The notes under the pieces: generated by a model
Seen by the model: the letters and a program-made list of their open reading frames with translations, nothing else
What the model was told of the DNA's origin: nothing
Databases searched by the model: none
Made by a program: the position numbers and the translations under genes
In this document: positions 43,429 through 52,807 of the stretch, one piece after another
How the letters are laid out: each line of letters starts with the position of its first letter
Numbering within the stretch: the stretch's first letter is position 1
From: Chryseolinea serpens
Lineage (GTDB): Bacteria; Bacteroidota; Bacteroidia; Cytophagales; Cyclobacteriaceae
Length of the DNA: 64,000 nt
Assembly: GCF_900129725.1 (NCBI RefSeq)
Contig: NZ_FQWQ01000002.1
Coordinates: 1-64,000 of the forward strand
Direction: 5' to 3'

Positions 43429-45867
43429 ATGATGTGGGCTAATTATTTAAAAACCGCTGTTCGCAATCAGCTGCGAAACAAAGCCTTTTCTGCGATCAAT
43501 ATTTCCGGTCTTGTTATAGGACTTACCGCATGTCTTTTTATCTATCAATTTGTAAGCTTCGAATGGAGCTATGATCGTTTTCATTCGAAGAGCGATCAAA
43601 TTTACAGAGTCATCGATGATGTGGATTATCAAGGAAAGCAGATCCAGCATGGCACCATGACCTATCCGGCGGTAGGCGCCCTGATGGCGAAGGACTACGA
43701 GGAGATTGCCCTCCACACCCGCATGCTCGTGCCTTTTGGAGAATCGATTGTTAAGGCAAATAACCAGGTCTACCTGGGCGATAAATGCCTTTTTGTCGAC
43801 GAACATTTTCTTTCGGTGTTTGACTTTCCGCTGGTGGCCGGACAACCTTCTGTGTTGCAGGAAAAATATACGGCCATTTTAAGTGAGTCCATGGCGAAGA
43901 AATATTTCGGCCAGGCCGATGCACAATCACTTATCGGAAAAGAATTCTTCTGGAGCACAGAGCCGACGCCTTATACCGTCAAGGCTATCGCTAAGGATGT
44001 TCCCGAAAATTCCCACCTGCAATTCGACGTGCTCATCTCCTATGCTTCATTGTATCACCCCGACAATCGCAGCTTTGAGGAGAGCCTGACAGAAAAACCA
44101 TATGTACGGCATTATCTATTACTCCATCCCGAAACGGATGATCAGGTTCTCGAAGAAAAATTTATAGCCTTCTCCCAACGCTACTTTACAGCCGATAAAG
44201 CGGTGGGGAAAGTGCACGCCTTCACTTTACAACCTTTAAAACAGGTGCACTTATATTCTGACTATGCATACGAGTACGCACAAACCAGCAGCGGTAAGGT
44301 GGTCTGGGCTACGGTATGGATCGCCGGTATTATCCTCGTGATTGCCTGGATCAATTACATCAACCTCACCACATCCAGATCGCTCGACCGGGCCAAGGAA
44401 GTGGGTGTGCGAAAAGTAATGGGTGCCAATGCCCGGCAATTGTTGAAGCAGTTTGTTTTTGAGTCCGTTCTCGTCACCACCTTGGCACTTTTGGCTGCTG
44501 TTCTGCTGGTGTTGTTGCTACAAAAGCCATTCAACGCGATCGTCGATGGCGACCGCTCGCTGTGGACCACCTTCGCGGCCCTGGATCCTAAAAGCATTAT
44601 TATTCTTGTCGCAGCGTCCATCATCGGATTGGCGCTGTCTGGATTTTATCCTGCTTTTATATTATCGTCGTTTCAACCGGTCACAGTGCTGAAGGGCAAA
44701 TTTCAACGCTCTGCGAAAGGGCAATTCATGCGAAAAATATTGGTGGTCTTTCAATTTACAGCGGCCTGCGCGCTGGTAACGGCCACCTTCATGGTGTCCC
44801 GTCAAATGGAATTTATGCGCAAAAAGGACATGGGTATCGCGATCGGGAATACGATGGTGGTCTCTCCGCCGATGAGGACCTTGTTTGACTCCACCTATCA
44901 GGGAAGAATGAAAACATTCAAGCACGCGTTGCAAGACCTTTCACAGGTGGTGAGCGTGACAACGTCCAGCCAAATTCCGGGAGCACGTCCCTACACGACT
45001 TCGGATATCCGATTGAACGAAGGACAGGAACGCTATACGGCAAATCAACTGGTCGTGGATGAAGACTTTTTCACAAATTATGAGGTCAAGCTTTTAGCGG
45101 GCAGGACGTTTGCGTTTTCGGATTGTAATTTCGATTGGAATAAGGTAAAGAATATAATCATTAACCGGAGCGCGATGAGTCTTTTCGGTCTGAATACGGA
45201 AAATGTACTTGATGCTAAAATATACATTGGCGATAAGGAATGGACGGTGGTGGGTGTCGTGGAGAATTTCCATCAGCAGTCCCTTCATACGGCCATAGAG
45301 CCGATGCTGTTCACGCCCGACTACGGACCTTTCAATCCAACTTCCGTAAAACTAACTGGTGGCGATCATCCGGCATCCATCCGGGAGATCAAGACGCTGT
45401 TCGAAAAATTCTTTCCCGATAATGCCTTCCAATATTATTTCCTGGAAGATCAGTTCAACAAGCAGTATAACGACGACCGGAAATTCAGCACGCTTACAAA
45501 AGTGTTTACGATCCTTTCTGTTATTATTTCGTGTCTTGGCCTTATCGGTCTTTCTACCTATACGGCCATACAACGCACAAAAGAGATTGGCATTCGGAAA
45601 GTATTAGGGGCGTCGGTCATGAGCATTATTGCTTTGCTGTCGATTGACTTTATTAAACTGGTGCTGGTGGCCGTGGTGCTATCGGTACCATTGGCCTATT
45701 TTGGTATGGAGGAATGGCTGAGCCGTTATGCCTACCGGATCAACCCTGGCGTACTCGTGTATGTAATGCCAATGGGAGGTATTTTGTTGATTGCTGCGGG
45801 CACGATCTGTGGGCAGGTTCTGAAAACAGCTAAACGCGATCCGGTAAGTACGCTGAAATATGAATAA
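43429..45867 (+). CDS. MacB/FtsX-type ABC transporter permease
   Basis: 812 residues with two FtsX modules. Each has one N-terminal TM helix and a large periplasmic domain (MacB_PCD-like opening SAINISGLVIGLTACLFIYQ). Further TM helices cluster around 285-310, 340-420, 430-460 and 680-770. No ATPase motif is present, and none is encoded within several kilobases, so its ATPase must be elsewhere. Bacteroidota encode many such permeases. No nearby export substrate is apparent. The C-terminus ends KTAKRDPVSTLKYE, a family feature. Confidence 0.85.
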   Translation: MMWANYLKTAVRNQLRNKAFSAINISGLVIGLTACLFIYQFVSFEWSYDRFHSKSDQIYRVIDDVDYQGKQIQHGTMTYPAVGALMAKDYEEIALHTRMLVPFGESIVKANNQVYLGDKCLFVDEHFLSVFDFPLVAGQPSVLQEKYTAILSESMAKKYFGQADAQSLIGKEFFWSTEPTPYTVKAIAKDVPENSHLQFDVLISYASLYHPDNRSFEESLTEKPYVRHYLLLHPETDDQVLEEKFIAFSQRYFTADKAVGKVHAFTLQPLKQVHLYSDYAYEYAQTSSGKVVWATVWIAGIILVIAWINYINLTTSRSLDRAKEVGVRKVMGANARQLLKQFVFESVLVTTLALLAAVLLVLLLQKPFNAIVDGDRSLWTTFAALDPKSIIILVAASIIGLALSGFYPAFILSSFQPVTVLKGKFQRSAKGQFMRKILVVFQFTAACALVTATFMVSRQMEFMRKKDMGIAIGNTMVVSPPMRTLFDSTYQGRMKTFKHALQDLSQVVSVTTSSQIPGARPYTTSDIRLNEGQERYTANQLVVDEDFFTNYEVKLLAGRTFAFSDCNFDWNKVKNIIINRSAMSLFGLNTENVLDAKIYIGDKEWTVVGVVENFHQQSLHTAIEPMLFTPDYGPFNPTSVKLTGGDHPASIREIKTLFEKFFPDNAFQYYFLEDQFNKQYNDDRKFSTLTKVFTILSVIISCLGLIGLSTYTAIQRTKEIGIRKVLGASVMSIIALLSIDFIKLVLVAVVLSVPLAYFGMEEWLSRYAYRINPGVLVYVMPMGGILLIAAGTICGQVLKTAKRDPVSTLKYE

Positions 45868-45919
45868 ATGTGCTGCCGGCTTTTCCGAAACGCGGACAGG
45901 ATTATGCTATTAATTGAAA

Positions 45920-46666
45920 TCACCGGATCGGTATGGAGACGTACAGGCCCATGGCCTTTTGCCCGTAAGACGGAATGATCGTAGCGCCGGAAAGATGTTT
46001 GTGATGCTTGCCCCATTTATACTGATGGGTCAGATACGCCAGGTTGGTGGACAAGATGCCGATGCCGGCTCCCGCCAGCACATCGGACATCCAGTGCCGG
46101 TTGTTGAGTACCCGCAGCACACCGATCCCCGCAGCCGTGGTATAACCGATAACGCTGTAGAGTGGATGTTCTTTTCCATATTCTTTGTGCAGGAACGTGG
46201 CGGCTGCAAAGGCCTGCGCCGTGTGGCCCGACGGAAATGATGTCGGCGCGCCAGTATCGGGCCGGGGAACGGCGGTCAGTTTTTTTAGCGGCAATACGAG
46301 GGCGGCCATGATCAATTCTGATTTGACCAGCAACACCGTGCGGTTGGCAAAGTCGTGTTCACCTTTCATGCCCAGGGCATTCAATCCATATACGGCGACG
46401 ATGGGAGCATACTGGAGATAATCATCTGCATGCGTCCGGAACCTGGGCAGGTGTTCGTTGCGTTCTTCCTCGATTTCAAACCGGTCGAATACATCGTTGT
46501 CGGTCATGGTCACAAGTCCCGCACCGATCAACACGGAAGGCACTACCACTACTTTTTTCCATCCCTCACGATGCACCGTGGTGTCCGCGATCGACTGGGC
46601 CGACAGCGGTCTCGTTGCCAGGCCTGCGACCATCAAAAGCAAAGCAATGTGGTTTCTGCGGATCAT
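45920..46666 (-). CDS. PAP2-family phosphatase
   Basis: 248 residues with a signal-like N-terminus. The phosphatase triad is KLTAVPRPDTG (motif 1), FPSGHTAQAF (motif 2) and LRVLNNRHWMSDVLAGAG (motif 3), all with catalytic Lys, Arg, His and Asp. Such enzymes dephosphorylate lipid phosphates such as undecaprenyl pyrophosphate or phosphatidate, usually on the periplasmic face. It lies alone between the permease and the two-component genes, opposite to both. Confidence 0.9.
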   Translation of the reverse strand: MIRRNHIALLLMVAGLATRPLSAQSIADTTVHREGWKKVVVVPSVLIGAGLVTMTDNDVFDRFEIEEERNEHLPRFRTHADDYLQYAPIVAVYGLNALGMKGEHDFANRTVLLVKSELIMAALVLPLKKLTAVPRPDTGAPTSFPSGHTAQAFAAATFLHKEYGKEHPLYSVIGYTTAAGIGVLRVLNNRHWMSDVLAGAGIGILSTNLAYLTHQYKWGKHHKHLSGATIIPSYGQKAMGLYVSIPIR

Positions 46667-46874
46667 ACGGATAGCGGCACCTGGTATTTACCCCTAGTGC
46701 CCCCGGGGATGGTTCGACTCATGTTTCTCAAAATAAGAGACCGATTTTGTAGAATTTCTGGATTCAATCTCAGGCCAACAGGGGACGCGAAAAGTGCTCT
46801 CGGATGCCGGTTGTTGAAAAAACAAGGCAGGTTCCTGGGTAATTAACTATTTTAACCGCCAGCAACCGCATCGC

Positions 46875-47567
46875 ATGAAACGAATCCTGTTAATTGAAGA
46901 CGAGAGCAGCGTGGTCTCCTTTATAAAAAAGGGGCTTACCGAAGAGGGCTATGAAGTGAGCGTCGCACTCGATGGGCATCAGGGCATGCAGATGGCGCTG
47001 GCGCATGAATACGACCTCATTATTCTCGACATCATGCTACCCGGCAAAAATGGGCTGGACCTTTGCCGCGACATTCGTGCGCAAAACAAGAAAGTGGCCC
47101 TCCTCTTTCTCACCGCGTTGGGCACCGCCGAAAACATCGTGCTCGGCCTGGAGACCGGCGCCGACGACTATCTCGTAAAACCTTTCAAGTTCATTGAACT
47201 ACTGGCACGCATCAAATCGCTCTTACGCAGAACGGAACCAGTACAGACGCCAAATGTCACGGTGCCTTCGCGTTTCGGGATCGCCGACCTGGAGCTCGAT
47301 GATTTCACAAAAACCGTGACGCGGGCAGGTGTGGTGATCTCGCTAACCGCCACGGAATATCGCCTCCTATTTATGTTCCTCAAAAACCAACGTCGCGTAC
47401 TTTCGCGCATGGAGATCCTCGAGCAGGTTTGGGGTGTGGATTTCGACATGGGCACCAACGTGGTGGACGTGTATGTGAACTTCCTGCGGAAAAAGCTGGA
47501 AGTCAATCAATCGTCACGCCTGCTGCACACGGTCGTCGGCATGGGCTATGTTTTGAAAGAAGAATGA
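46875..47567 (+). CDS. OmpR/PhoB-family response regulator
   Basis: 230 residues. Receiver domain with IEDESS (Asp9), the phospho-Asp at 52 in LIILDIMLPGKNG, and conserved Lys in DYLVKPF. DNA-binding winged helix about 130-228 with LTATEYRLLFMFLKNQRRVL and VVDVYVNFLRKKLE. It forms a two-component system with the histidine kinase whose ATG overlaps its stop (47564-47567). Confidence 0.96.
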   Translation: MKRILLIEDESSVVSFIKKGLTEEGYEVSVALDGHQGMQMALAHEYDLIILDIMLPGKNGLDLCRDIRAQNKKVALLFLTALGTAENIVLGLETGADDYLVKPFKFIELLARIKSLLRRTEPVQTPNVTVPSRFGIADLELDDFTKTVTRAGVVISLTATEYRLLFMFLKNQRRVLSRMEILEQVWGVDFDMGTNVVDVYVNFLRKKLEVNQSSRLLHTVVGMGYVLKEE

Positions 47568-48943
47568 AAACACAAACACGCATCGCACTCACGTTCTTTC
47601 TGGTCACGCTCACCCTTATGATCGTGCTCGGCAGCGGCGTCTATTTTTTTGTCATCAAGTATACCTTCAACGACTTTTATAAACGCCTGGAAACACGCGC
47701 CGTGTTGGCCGCCCGGATCCGGCTGGAGAATGAGCCCGCCTCGGCCACCGCTTTCCAGGAAATGCGCGACCGCATCCTGGAAAAGCTGCCACAGGAAGAG
47801 GACTACTTTTTTGAGATCACGTCCGGCAAGGATTTTCAGCAGGAGAGCCAATCGCTGAAGCTGCCCGTAAGTTTTTTCGACGAGATCGCTCGTGGAAAAA
47901 CGTCGCGATATCAGAAAGGCCAAATATTTTTTTCAGGGATCTTATACCGGCAAGATCATCGCTCCTTTATTGTCATCGTCTCGGCAGAGAATTATTACTA
48001 CTCGCACCACCTGACCAACCTGCGAAGCATTATGGGAATCGCCATCGTGGTGGTGGCGTTGTTGGTATTGTCGGTTTCCATTTGGTTTTCGCGCTATGTG
48101 TTTCTGCCCGTCCGCCAGATCACCAACCAGGTGAAGGATATCAATTCACAAAATCTACACCTTCGCTTGCAGGCCTCCAGCGTCCACGACGATGTGAATG
48201 AGCTGAAGAACACCTTCAACACCATGCTCGACCGGTTGGAAACATCGTTTGCCACACAAAACAATTTCATCAGCAATGCTTCCCATGAATTGGGCACGCC
48301 GCTCACGGCCATTATCGGCGAAGCAGACGTGGCACTTGCCAAGACACGCAGCCACGAGGAATATCGCGAAACCATCGGCATCATTCTAAACGAGGCCGAG
48401 CGATTGGAGCGGATCACAAAATCCCTGCTTTTCCTGGCACAGACCGGTTTTGATGGCAAGAAAGTGAAAATGGAGATCGTGCGCGTAGACCAGTTGGTCT
48501 GGGATGTGAAGGAGACCATCGAAAAGATGAATCCTAAAAACAAAGTGAATATCGATCTGAGCCTGATGCCCGACAATCACCTCAAACTAAAAATAAAAGG
48601 CAACTCGCAGCTGCTCCACCTGGCCATCTCCAACATCGTGAGCAATGGCTGCAAATATTCATCACACCAGCCCGTAAAGCTTTCCATCGGCTCAACCGAC
48701 GACAGCGTGATCGTGGTGGTCCAGGACACCGGCATCGGCATTCCGCCATCGGAGATGGCCTATATCTACGACCCCTTCTATCGCGCTTCAAACACCCACA
48801 ATTTTGAGGGCTACGGTATCGGCCTGCCCTTGGCGCGCAACATCATGCGACAGCATCGCGCCACGATCGTGGTGACCTCCGCGGTGAATGAAGGCACCAC
48901 CGTACGCCTCACCTTTCCCCTCGAAAACATCGGCCAGCATTGA
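47564..48943 (+). CDS. Sensor histidine kinase
   Basis: About 459 residues; the ATG at 47564 overlaps the regulator stop (ATGA) and gives the TM helix TRIALTFFLVTLTLMIVLGSG. A second TM (about 163-185) is followed by HAMP (FLPVRQITNQVKDINSQNLH), the H box NASHELGTPLTAI (His near 241), the N box SNIVSNGCKYS, and ATP-binding G1 DTGIGIP and G2 GYGIGLPLA. The longer frame starting at 47429 is only a shadow of the regulator. The ligand of its periplasmic domain is unknown. Confidence 0.95.
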   Translation: MKTQTRIALTFFLVTLTLMIVLGSGVYFFVIKYTFNDFYKRLETRAVLAARIRLENEPASATAFQEMRDRILEKLPQEEDYFFEITSGKDFQQESQSLKLPVSFFDEIARGKTSRYQKGQIFFSGILYRQDHRSFIVIVSAENYYYSHHLTNLRSIMGIAIVVVALLVLSVSIWFSRYVFLPVRQITNQVKDINSQNLHLRLQASSVHDDVNELKNTFNTMLDRLETSFATQNNFISNASHELGTPLTAIIGEADVALAKTRSHEEYRETIGIILNEAERLERITKSLLFLAQTGFDGKKVKMEIVRVDQLVWDVKETIEKMNPKNKVNIDLSLMPDNHLKLKIKGNSQLLHLAISNIVSNGCKYSSHQPVKLSIGSTDDSVIVVVQDTGIGIPPSEMAYIYDPFYRASNTHNFEGYGIGLPLARNIMRQHRATIVVTSAVNEGTTVRLTFPLENIGQH

Positions 48944-49072
48944 ACGAACCCTCCGTTTCCAGCTCAGAAAGCCGTCTTTAATCACATTTTAATCCGCTTT
49001 CATGGCATTTTAATTTCATTTTTAAGCCGTCTTAACCCGGCGGGCACATCTTGCACAAAAAAACATACGGCT

Positions 49073-49552
49073 ATGCGCAAGACTATTTTGATACCGACCG
49101 ATTTTACGATCACTCCCTTGCTGTTGCTGAAACACGTCGCTGCAACCAGCGCAGTCGAATTGGATGTGATCTTTCTGTATTGCACCTCGCTCCCCGATTC
49201 CATCACCGACTTGTTGTTCTATTCTCCAAAAAAAATCATCGAGGCTGCGGTGACCACCGCCTTCAGCGAGGGCTGCGCGGTGATCCAAAATAAATATCCG
49301 GAAAAAATACAGAGCATCCGCTTCGAGCTTTTCCATGCGCGCAGTGTAGACGCTTTTCAGATCATGGCCGAAATGAACGGCATCGATGAAGCGATCCTTG
49401 CACACACGCCGGCCGCTTCCCGCAAACAGAGCTTCGACCCGGCACCGATCATCCGGAAATCGGCCGTTCCTTTTCGCGAGGTCGACCTGGAGTCGCATGC
49501 CTACGCACCGGAACGCGACCTGCTGACTGAATTATTTGTGAGTGCTGTTTAG
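49073..49552 (+). CDS. Universal stress protein-like protein
   Basis: 159 residues. It opens MRKTILIPTDFTITPLLLLK, the first strand and loop of UspA proteins, and has VELDVIFLYCTS as second strand. The C-terminal ATP-loop (GxxGxnG) is not seen; an unusual FDPAPIIRKSAVPFREVDLE ends the fold. It therefore looks like a non-nucleotide-binding USP relative. It begins 129 bp after the histidine kinase and precedes a small exported protein; regulation by the two-component pair is possible but unproven. Confidence 0.65.
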   Translation: MRKTILIPTDFTITPLLLLKHVAATSAVELDVIFLYCTSLPDSITDLLFYSPKKIIEAAVTTAFSEGCAVIQNKYPEKIQSIRFELFHARSVDAFQIMAEMNGIDEAILAHTPAASRKQSFDPAPIIRKSAVPFREVDLESHAYAPERDLLTELFVSAV

Positions 49553-49574
49553 AAATTTCTAACGTGATAGGACT

Positions 49575-50045
49575 ATGAAGATCAAGTCGATGTGGCCTGT
49601 TTGTGTTTTGCTGATCCTCGTGACCCTTGTCGGTTTCGCGTGGGCGAAAAGCCACGTGTCCGGCCCGGAGCAAATGATCGTGGGCACCTGGAGCGAGCAG
49701 TCGTGGGAGTACGAAAAAGTGAGCACGCCGGCCGATAAGCAACGGTTGAAAGACCGCGACACCATCGCGCAGTCGGTCAAGGATCAGCTCGGTAAACACC
49801 TCATGATCCATTCCGCCGAAACCTGGAAATTTCACCCCGACGGCACGCTCACGCTCGAAGGTCCCCACACGGTAAAAGTCATCCGCTGGAAACTGAAAGG
49901 CCGCGGCCACATCCTCGAACTCGAGCACCGCGACCACACCGTGGAGCACTACAACCTGACGGCATTGACCAACGAACAGATGATCCTGAACTTCGACTCC
50001 GACATGCAAGTGAAGGGCATCGCCAAACTGACCTTTCACCGATAA
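49575..50045 (+). CDS. Small exported protein (lipocalin-like)
   Basis: 156 residues with an N-terminal membrane/signal segment (MWPVCVLLILVTLVGFAWA). The rest is strand-rich with TWSEQSWEYEKVS, SAETWKFHPDGTLTLEGPHT and RWKLKGRGHILELEHRDHTV, a pattern of DUF/lipocalin-like periplasmic proteins (TWxF repeat). Unknown role. It lies 22 bp after the USP-like gene and 17 bp before the DUF1275 gene, so the three may form a transcription unit. Confidence 0.6.
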   Translation: MKIKSMWPVCVLLILVTLVGFAWAKSHVSGPEQMIVGTWSEQSWEYEKVSTPADKQRLKDRDTIAQSVKDQLGKHLMIHSAETWKFHPDGTLTLEGPHTVKVIRWKLKGRGHILELEHRDHTVEHYNLTALTNEQMILNFDSDMQVKGIAKLTFHR

Positions 50046-50062
50046 ACAAAAAAAAAAATAAC

Positions 50063-50941
50063 GTGCTACGCCGCTATAGTCACCGCAGAACCTTGAACGA
50101 CAACCTACGTCTGGGCACCCTCATGGCGTTCATCGCCGGCATGGTGAACGTGGCTTCGTTCCTCATCTTCTTCTCGTTCTCTTCGAACGTGACGGGCTAC
50201 TTTGCCATTTTTGCGGCAGAGATGACCAAAGGAGATTATTACCAGGTGCTCATGGTCATCGGGTGGATATTCTTATTCTTCGCCGGCAGCTTCACTTCCA
50301 ATTTCATCGTGATCCATTTCCGGCGCCGCGGCCAGTACACCGCGCATGCGGTGCCCGTGATTTTAGAAATGGGGTGCTTGTTGATAGTGGGACTTTACGG
50401 GCAATTCGTTTACCAGGAAACCTTGCGTGAAACGGAAGTGCTGCTGGCGATTATGTTTTTTGCCATGGGTTTGCAAAATGGACTCACGGCGGGCATCTCG
50501 AACTTTGCCGTGAAGACAACGCACCTTACGGGCGCCACGACTGACCTGGGGATTTTATTGTCGATGTTTACCAAGGAAAAATTCCGCAACAACACCGAAC
50601 TGGTCAACAAAGCAAAATTGATCGCCTCCACCTTTTTTGCCTTCATAACCGGTGCGCTTACCGCGGGATTGATTTACCCCGGGTTGCAGTTCGGGATCTT
50701 CTACGTCGTTTGTATCCTGCTGATGTTGGTCGTGCTGTATGACGTTATTTATGTTGGCCTCTTGCGCCTGGTCCTGACCCTGGGAACGAAGCGCCTCTCG
50801 CCTACGCCACCATCAATCCCACACCGAACAACAGCACAAAGACGAGCGTTGACAAAGCCATTTGTTTCAGGAAAGGATCCAGCTCATGAGAAGGCTTCCG
50901 CTGGACCGCCATCCCGTTGCGAAGAAACAACGGTGCGCTGA
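50063..50941 (+). CDS. DUF1275 (YoaK-like) membrane protein, overlapping menA
   Basis: 292 residues with about six TM helices: NLRLGTLMAFIAGMVNVASF, FFSFSSNVTGYFAIFAAEM, WIFLFFAGSFTSNFIVIHF, and later ILEMGCLLIVGLYGQF and FAMGLQNGLTAGISNFAVKT, the DUF1275 signature. It starts with GTG. Domain sequence ends about residue 245 (LLRLVLTLGTK); the last 45 residues (from RLSPTPPSI) are antisense to the 3' end of menA and unlike membrane proteins, so the natural stop may have been lost. Overlap with menA is 140 bp (50802-50941). Function is unknown. Confidence 0.75.
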   Translation: MLRRYSHRRTLNDNLRLGTLMAFIAGMVNVASFLIFFSFSSNVTGYFAIFAAEMTKGDYYQVLMVIGWIFLFFAGSFTSNFIVIHFRRRGQYTAHAVPVILEMGCLLIVGLYGQFVYQETLRETEVLLAIMFFAMGLQNGLTAGISNFAVKTTHLTGATTDLGILLSMFTKEKFRNNTELVNKAKLIASTFFAFITGALTAGLIYPGLQFGIFYVVCILLMLVVLYDVIYVGLLRLVLTLGTKRLSPTPPSIPHRTTAQRRALTKPFVSGKDPAHEKASAGPPSRCEETTVR

Positions 50942-51698
50942 GCAGGAACAGGAACTGCCACGGCGAATGATACGTGAGCACGGTGTACAACACGGCCGAC
51001 AGCAATCCTCCACACAATAAAAACCAATGATAGGCCACGGCACTGCTCCTGCCGATGCGGACAGGGATGGAAAACTTCCCTGCCGCCCTATCAGACTCGA
51101 TGTCGCGAATGTTGTTCACGTTCAGCACGCCGATCGAGAAAAACCCACAGCTCAAGGCGGGAAGGATTTCGCGCCATGACAGCTGTTGCGTGAACAAATA
51201 GTAGGAACCCATCACCCCTACCAATCCAAAAAAGATCAATACCGAAAAATCGCCGAGGCCGACATAACCATAGGGCTTCTTGCCCACCGTGTAGGCGATG
51301 GCTGCCAGGATGCTCAACACACCAAGGCCGAAGAAAAACAGCAACGCATTCCAATTCAATCCAAAGGAGACGAGCAGCAAAGCGATGCCGCTGCCCAAAC
51401 AAAGCAAAACAAAAATGACCACCGCCGTCTTCATCTGTGCGGCCGTGATGGCCCCGCTTTGTACGGCCCGCTGCGGACCTTTGCGCCCGGCATGGTCGGC
51501 ACCATTCACGGAGTCGCCATAGTCGTTGGCGAGATTGGATAAGACTTGTAAAAAGATCGTGGTAAGAATGCAGAGCAGGAAAATGTCCCACCGGAAGGCG
51601 CCAGCCGAAGCGGCCAAAAATCCCCCCATCGCAATGCATGACAACGCCAGTGGCAACGTGCGCAGGCGGAAGGCTTGTAACCAGACTTTAATATCCAT
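50802..51698 (-). CDS. menA: 1,4-dihydroxy-2-naphthoate octaprenyltransferase
   Basis: 298 residues, multi-TM UbiA family. The first Asp-rich motif is NLANDYGDSVNGADHAGR, the MenA type, followed by RKGPQRAVQSGAIT. The second is NNIRDIESDRAAGKFSIPVR. It attaches a polyprenyl chain to 1,4-dihydroxy-2-naphthoate in menaquinone synthesis. Menaquinone is the respiratory quinone of Bacteroidota. Its 3' end overlaps the DUF1275 gene antisense by 140 bp. Confidence 0.95.
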   Translation of the reverse strand: MDIKVWLQAFRLRTLPLALSCIAMGGFLAASAGAFRWDIFLLCILTTIFLQVLSNLANDYGDSVNGADHAGRKGPQRAVQSGAITAAQMKTAVVIFVLLCLGSGIALLLVSFGLNWNALLFFFGLGVLSILAAIAYTVGKKPYGYVGLGDFSVLIFFGLVGVMGSYYLFTQQLSWREILPALSCGFFSIGVLNVNNIRDIESDRAAGKFSIPVRIGRSSAVAYHWFLLCGGLLSAVLYTVLTYHSPWQFLFLLSAPLFLRNGMAVQRKPSHELDPFLKQMALSTLVFVLLFGVGLMVA

Positions 51699-51757
51699 GA
51701 TGTTCGAAAATATGGGCGAATATAATTCAAATTCCCCGAGGTGTTTACGGGGATCGC

Positions 51758-52237
51758 CTACAGGACCTGCAGAATCTTGTGATGCTGATTGTTAAACGTA
51801 AATGCATCGTTCACGGTCAATCCCATCAACGATTTTCCCAGGGGTGAACCGGGCCCCACAACAATAAAATCCAGACCCGATACGGTCATTTTTCCCGCAC
51901 CGATGGCAATGTAAAAGTTATAGTGGGCGGTGGCCACCACGCTGCCGGTCGTCACTTTCTGATGATGATGCAGGCCATCCAGGTGGTCGAGCGCTTGTTT
52001 GAGCTTTAGGGCTTCCTGCGCCTGCTGGGCGGCCTTGTCGCGTTCGATCTGCGCCATGGCCCGACCGGTCTCGTATTTGTCGCCGGCGCTGCTCTTGCCT
52101 TCTTCGTTGGCGGCTTGTTGGGCATGGTGCATGGCCTGCGTGGCCGTGGCCAGTCGCTGCTCCGCGTATTTTTTGCAGGCGTTCAACAATTCTCCTTTGA
52201 TCGCCAGGTCAAGCATCGCGCATTCGTTAAGATTCAA
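51758..52237 (-). CDS. GreA/GreB-like protein
   Basis: 159 residues. The helical segment SAGDKYETGRAMAQIERDKA is the pattern of short GreA/GreB-family proteins of Bacteroidota that lack a full coiled-coil tip, and the C-terminal strands (KMTVSGLDFIVVGPGSPLGK) match the FKBP-like GreA domain. Residues 1-80 form the coiled coil. If functional it would bind RNA polymerase. The acidic tip Asp-Glu pair typical of GreA is not obvious, so cleavage activity is uncertain. Confidence 0.7.
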   Translation of the reverse strand: MNLNECAMLDLAIKGELLNACKKYAEQRLATATQAMHHAQQAANEEGKSSAGDKYETGRAMAQIERDKAAQQAQEALKLKQALDHLDGLHHHQKVTTGSVVATAHYNFYIAIGAGKMTVSGLDFIVVGPGSPLGKSLMGLTVNDAFTFNNQHHKILQVL

Positions 52238-52243
52238 TGGAAG

Positions 52244-52807
52244 TCAGGGTTGCCCCAAGGCATCGATAATCTGCTTGTCCAGCGGATTTACTTTGGAGGA
52301 AAAGAATTTTACCGTGTTGCCATCGGCGCTCACCACGTATTTGCAAAAGTTCCAGGAGGGTGTTTCGCCGGTCTTAGCTTCCAACCATTTGTAGAGCGGG
52401 TGTTTGTCGCGTCCTTTCACCGAGATCTTTTCAAACATCTGGAAGGTCACGCCATAATTCTTCTGGCAAAAGGCCGCAATCTCTTCACTCGAGCCGGGCT
52501 CTTGCCACAGAAAATTGTTGGCGGGGAACCCGAGCACCACGACCTTGCCACCATAGTTCTCAGACAGCTTTTCCAGGTCGGCATACTGCGGTGTGAAGCC
52601 GCATTTGGAGGCGGTGTTCACGATGAGGAGGGGCTTGCCTTTGTATTGGGCAAAATCGATAACGGTACCGTCGAGGGCAGCGATCTTGAAATCGTAGATC
52701 GTACCCTCGACAGGTCCGGCCTTGCCGGAAGCTATTTTACTGGAAATAAACGCGGCAAGGCTCATAACAACGATAACCGTAAGGGCTGCTTTAATTAATC
52801 GCATCAA
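52244..52807 (-). CDS. Glutathione peroxidase family protein (copy 1)
   Basis: 187 residues. A membrane/signal segment at the start (LIKAALTVIVVMSLAAFISS). The catalytic Cys region is KPLLIVNTASKCGFTPQYAD, followed by VVVLGFPANNFLWQEPGSSE (with Gln) and PSWNFCKYVVSADGNTV, so the Cys-Gln-Trp set is complete. It reduces hydroperoxides, likely with thioredoxin since this family is Cys-type. Paralogous to the gene overlapping it by 17 bp at 52791; probably anchored or exported. Confidence 0.9.
   Translation of the reverse strand: MMRLIKAALTVIVVMSLAAFISSKIASGKAGPVEGTIYDFKIAALDGTVIDFAQYKGKPLLIVNTASKCGFTPQYADLEKLSENYGGKVVVLGFPANNFLWQEPGSSEEIAAFCQKNYGVTFQMFEKISVKGRDKHPLYKWLEAKTGETPSWNFCKYVVSADGNTVKFFSSKVNPLDKQIIDALGQP

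Noticed and set aside
47429-47563. Upstream extension of the histidine kinase frame
   Set aside because: These codons lie within the response regulator and lack family sequence; the ATG at 47564 overlaps the regulator stop.
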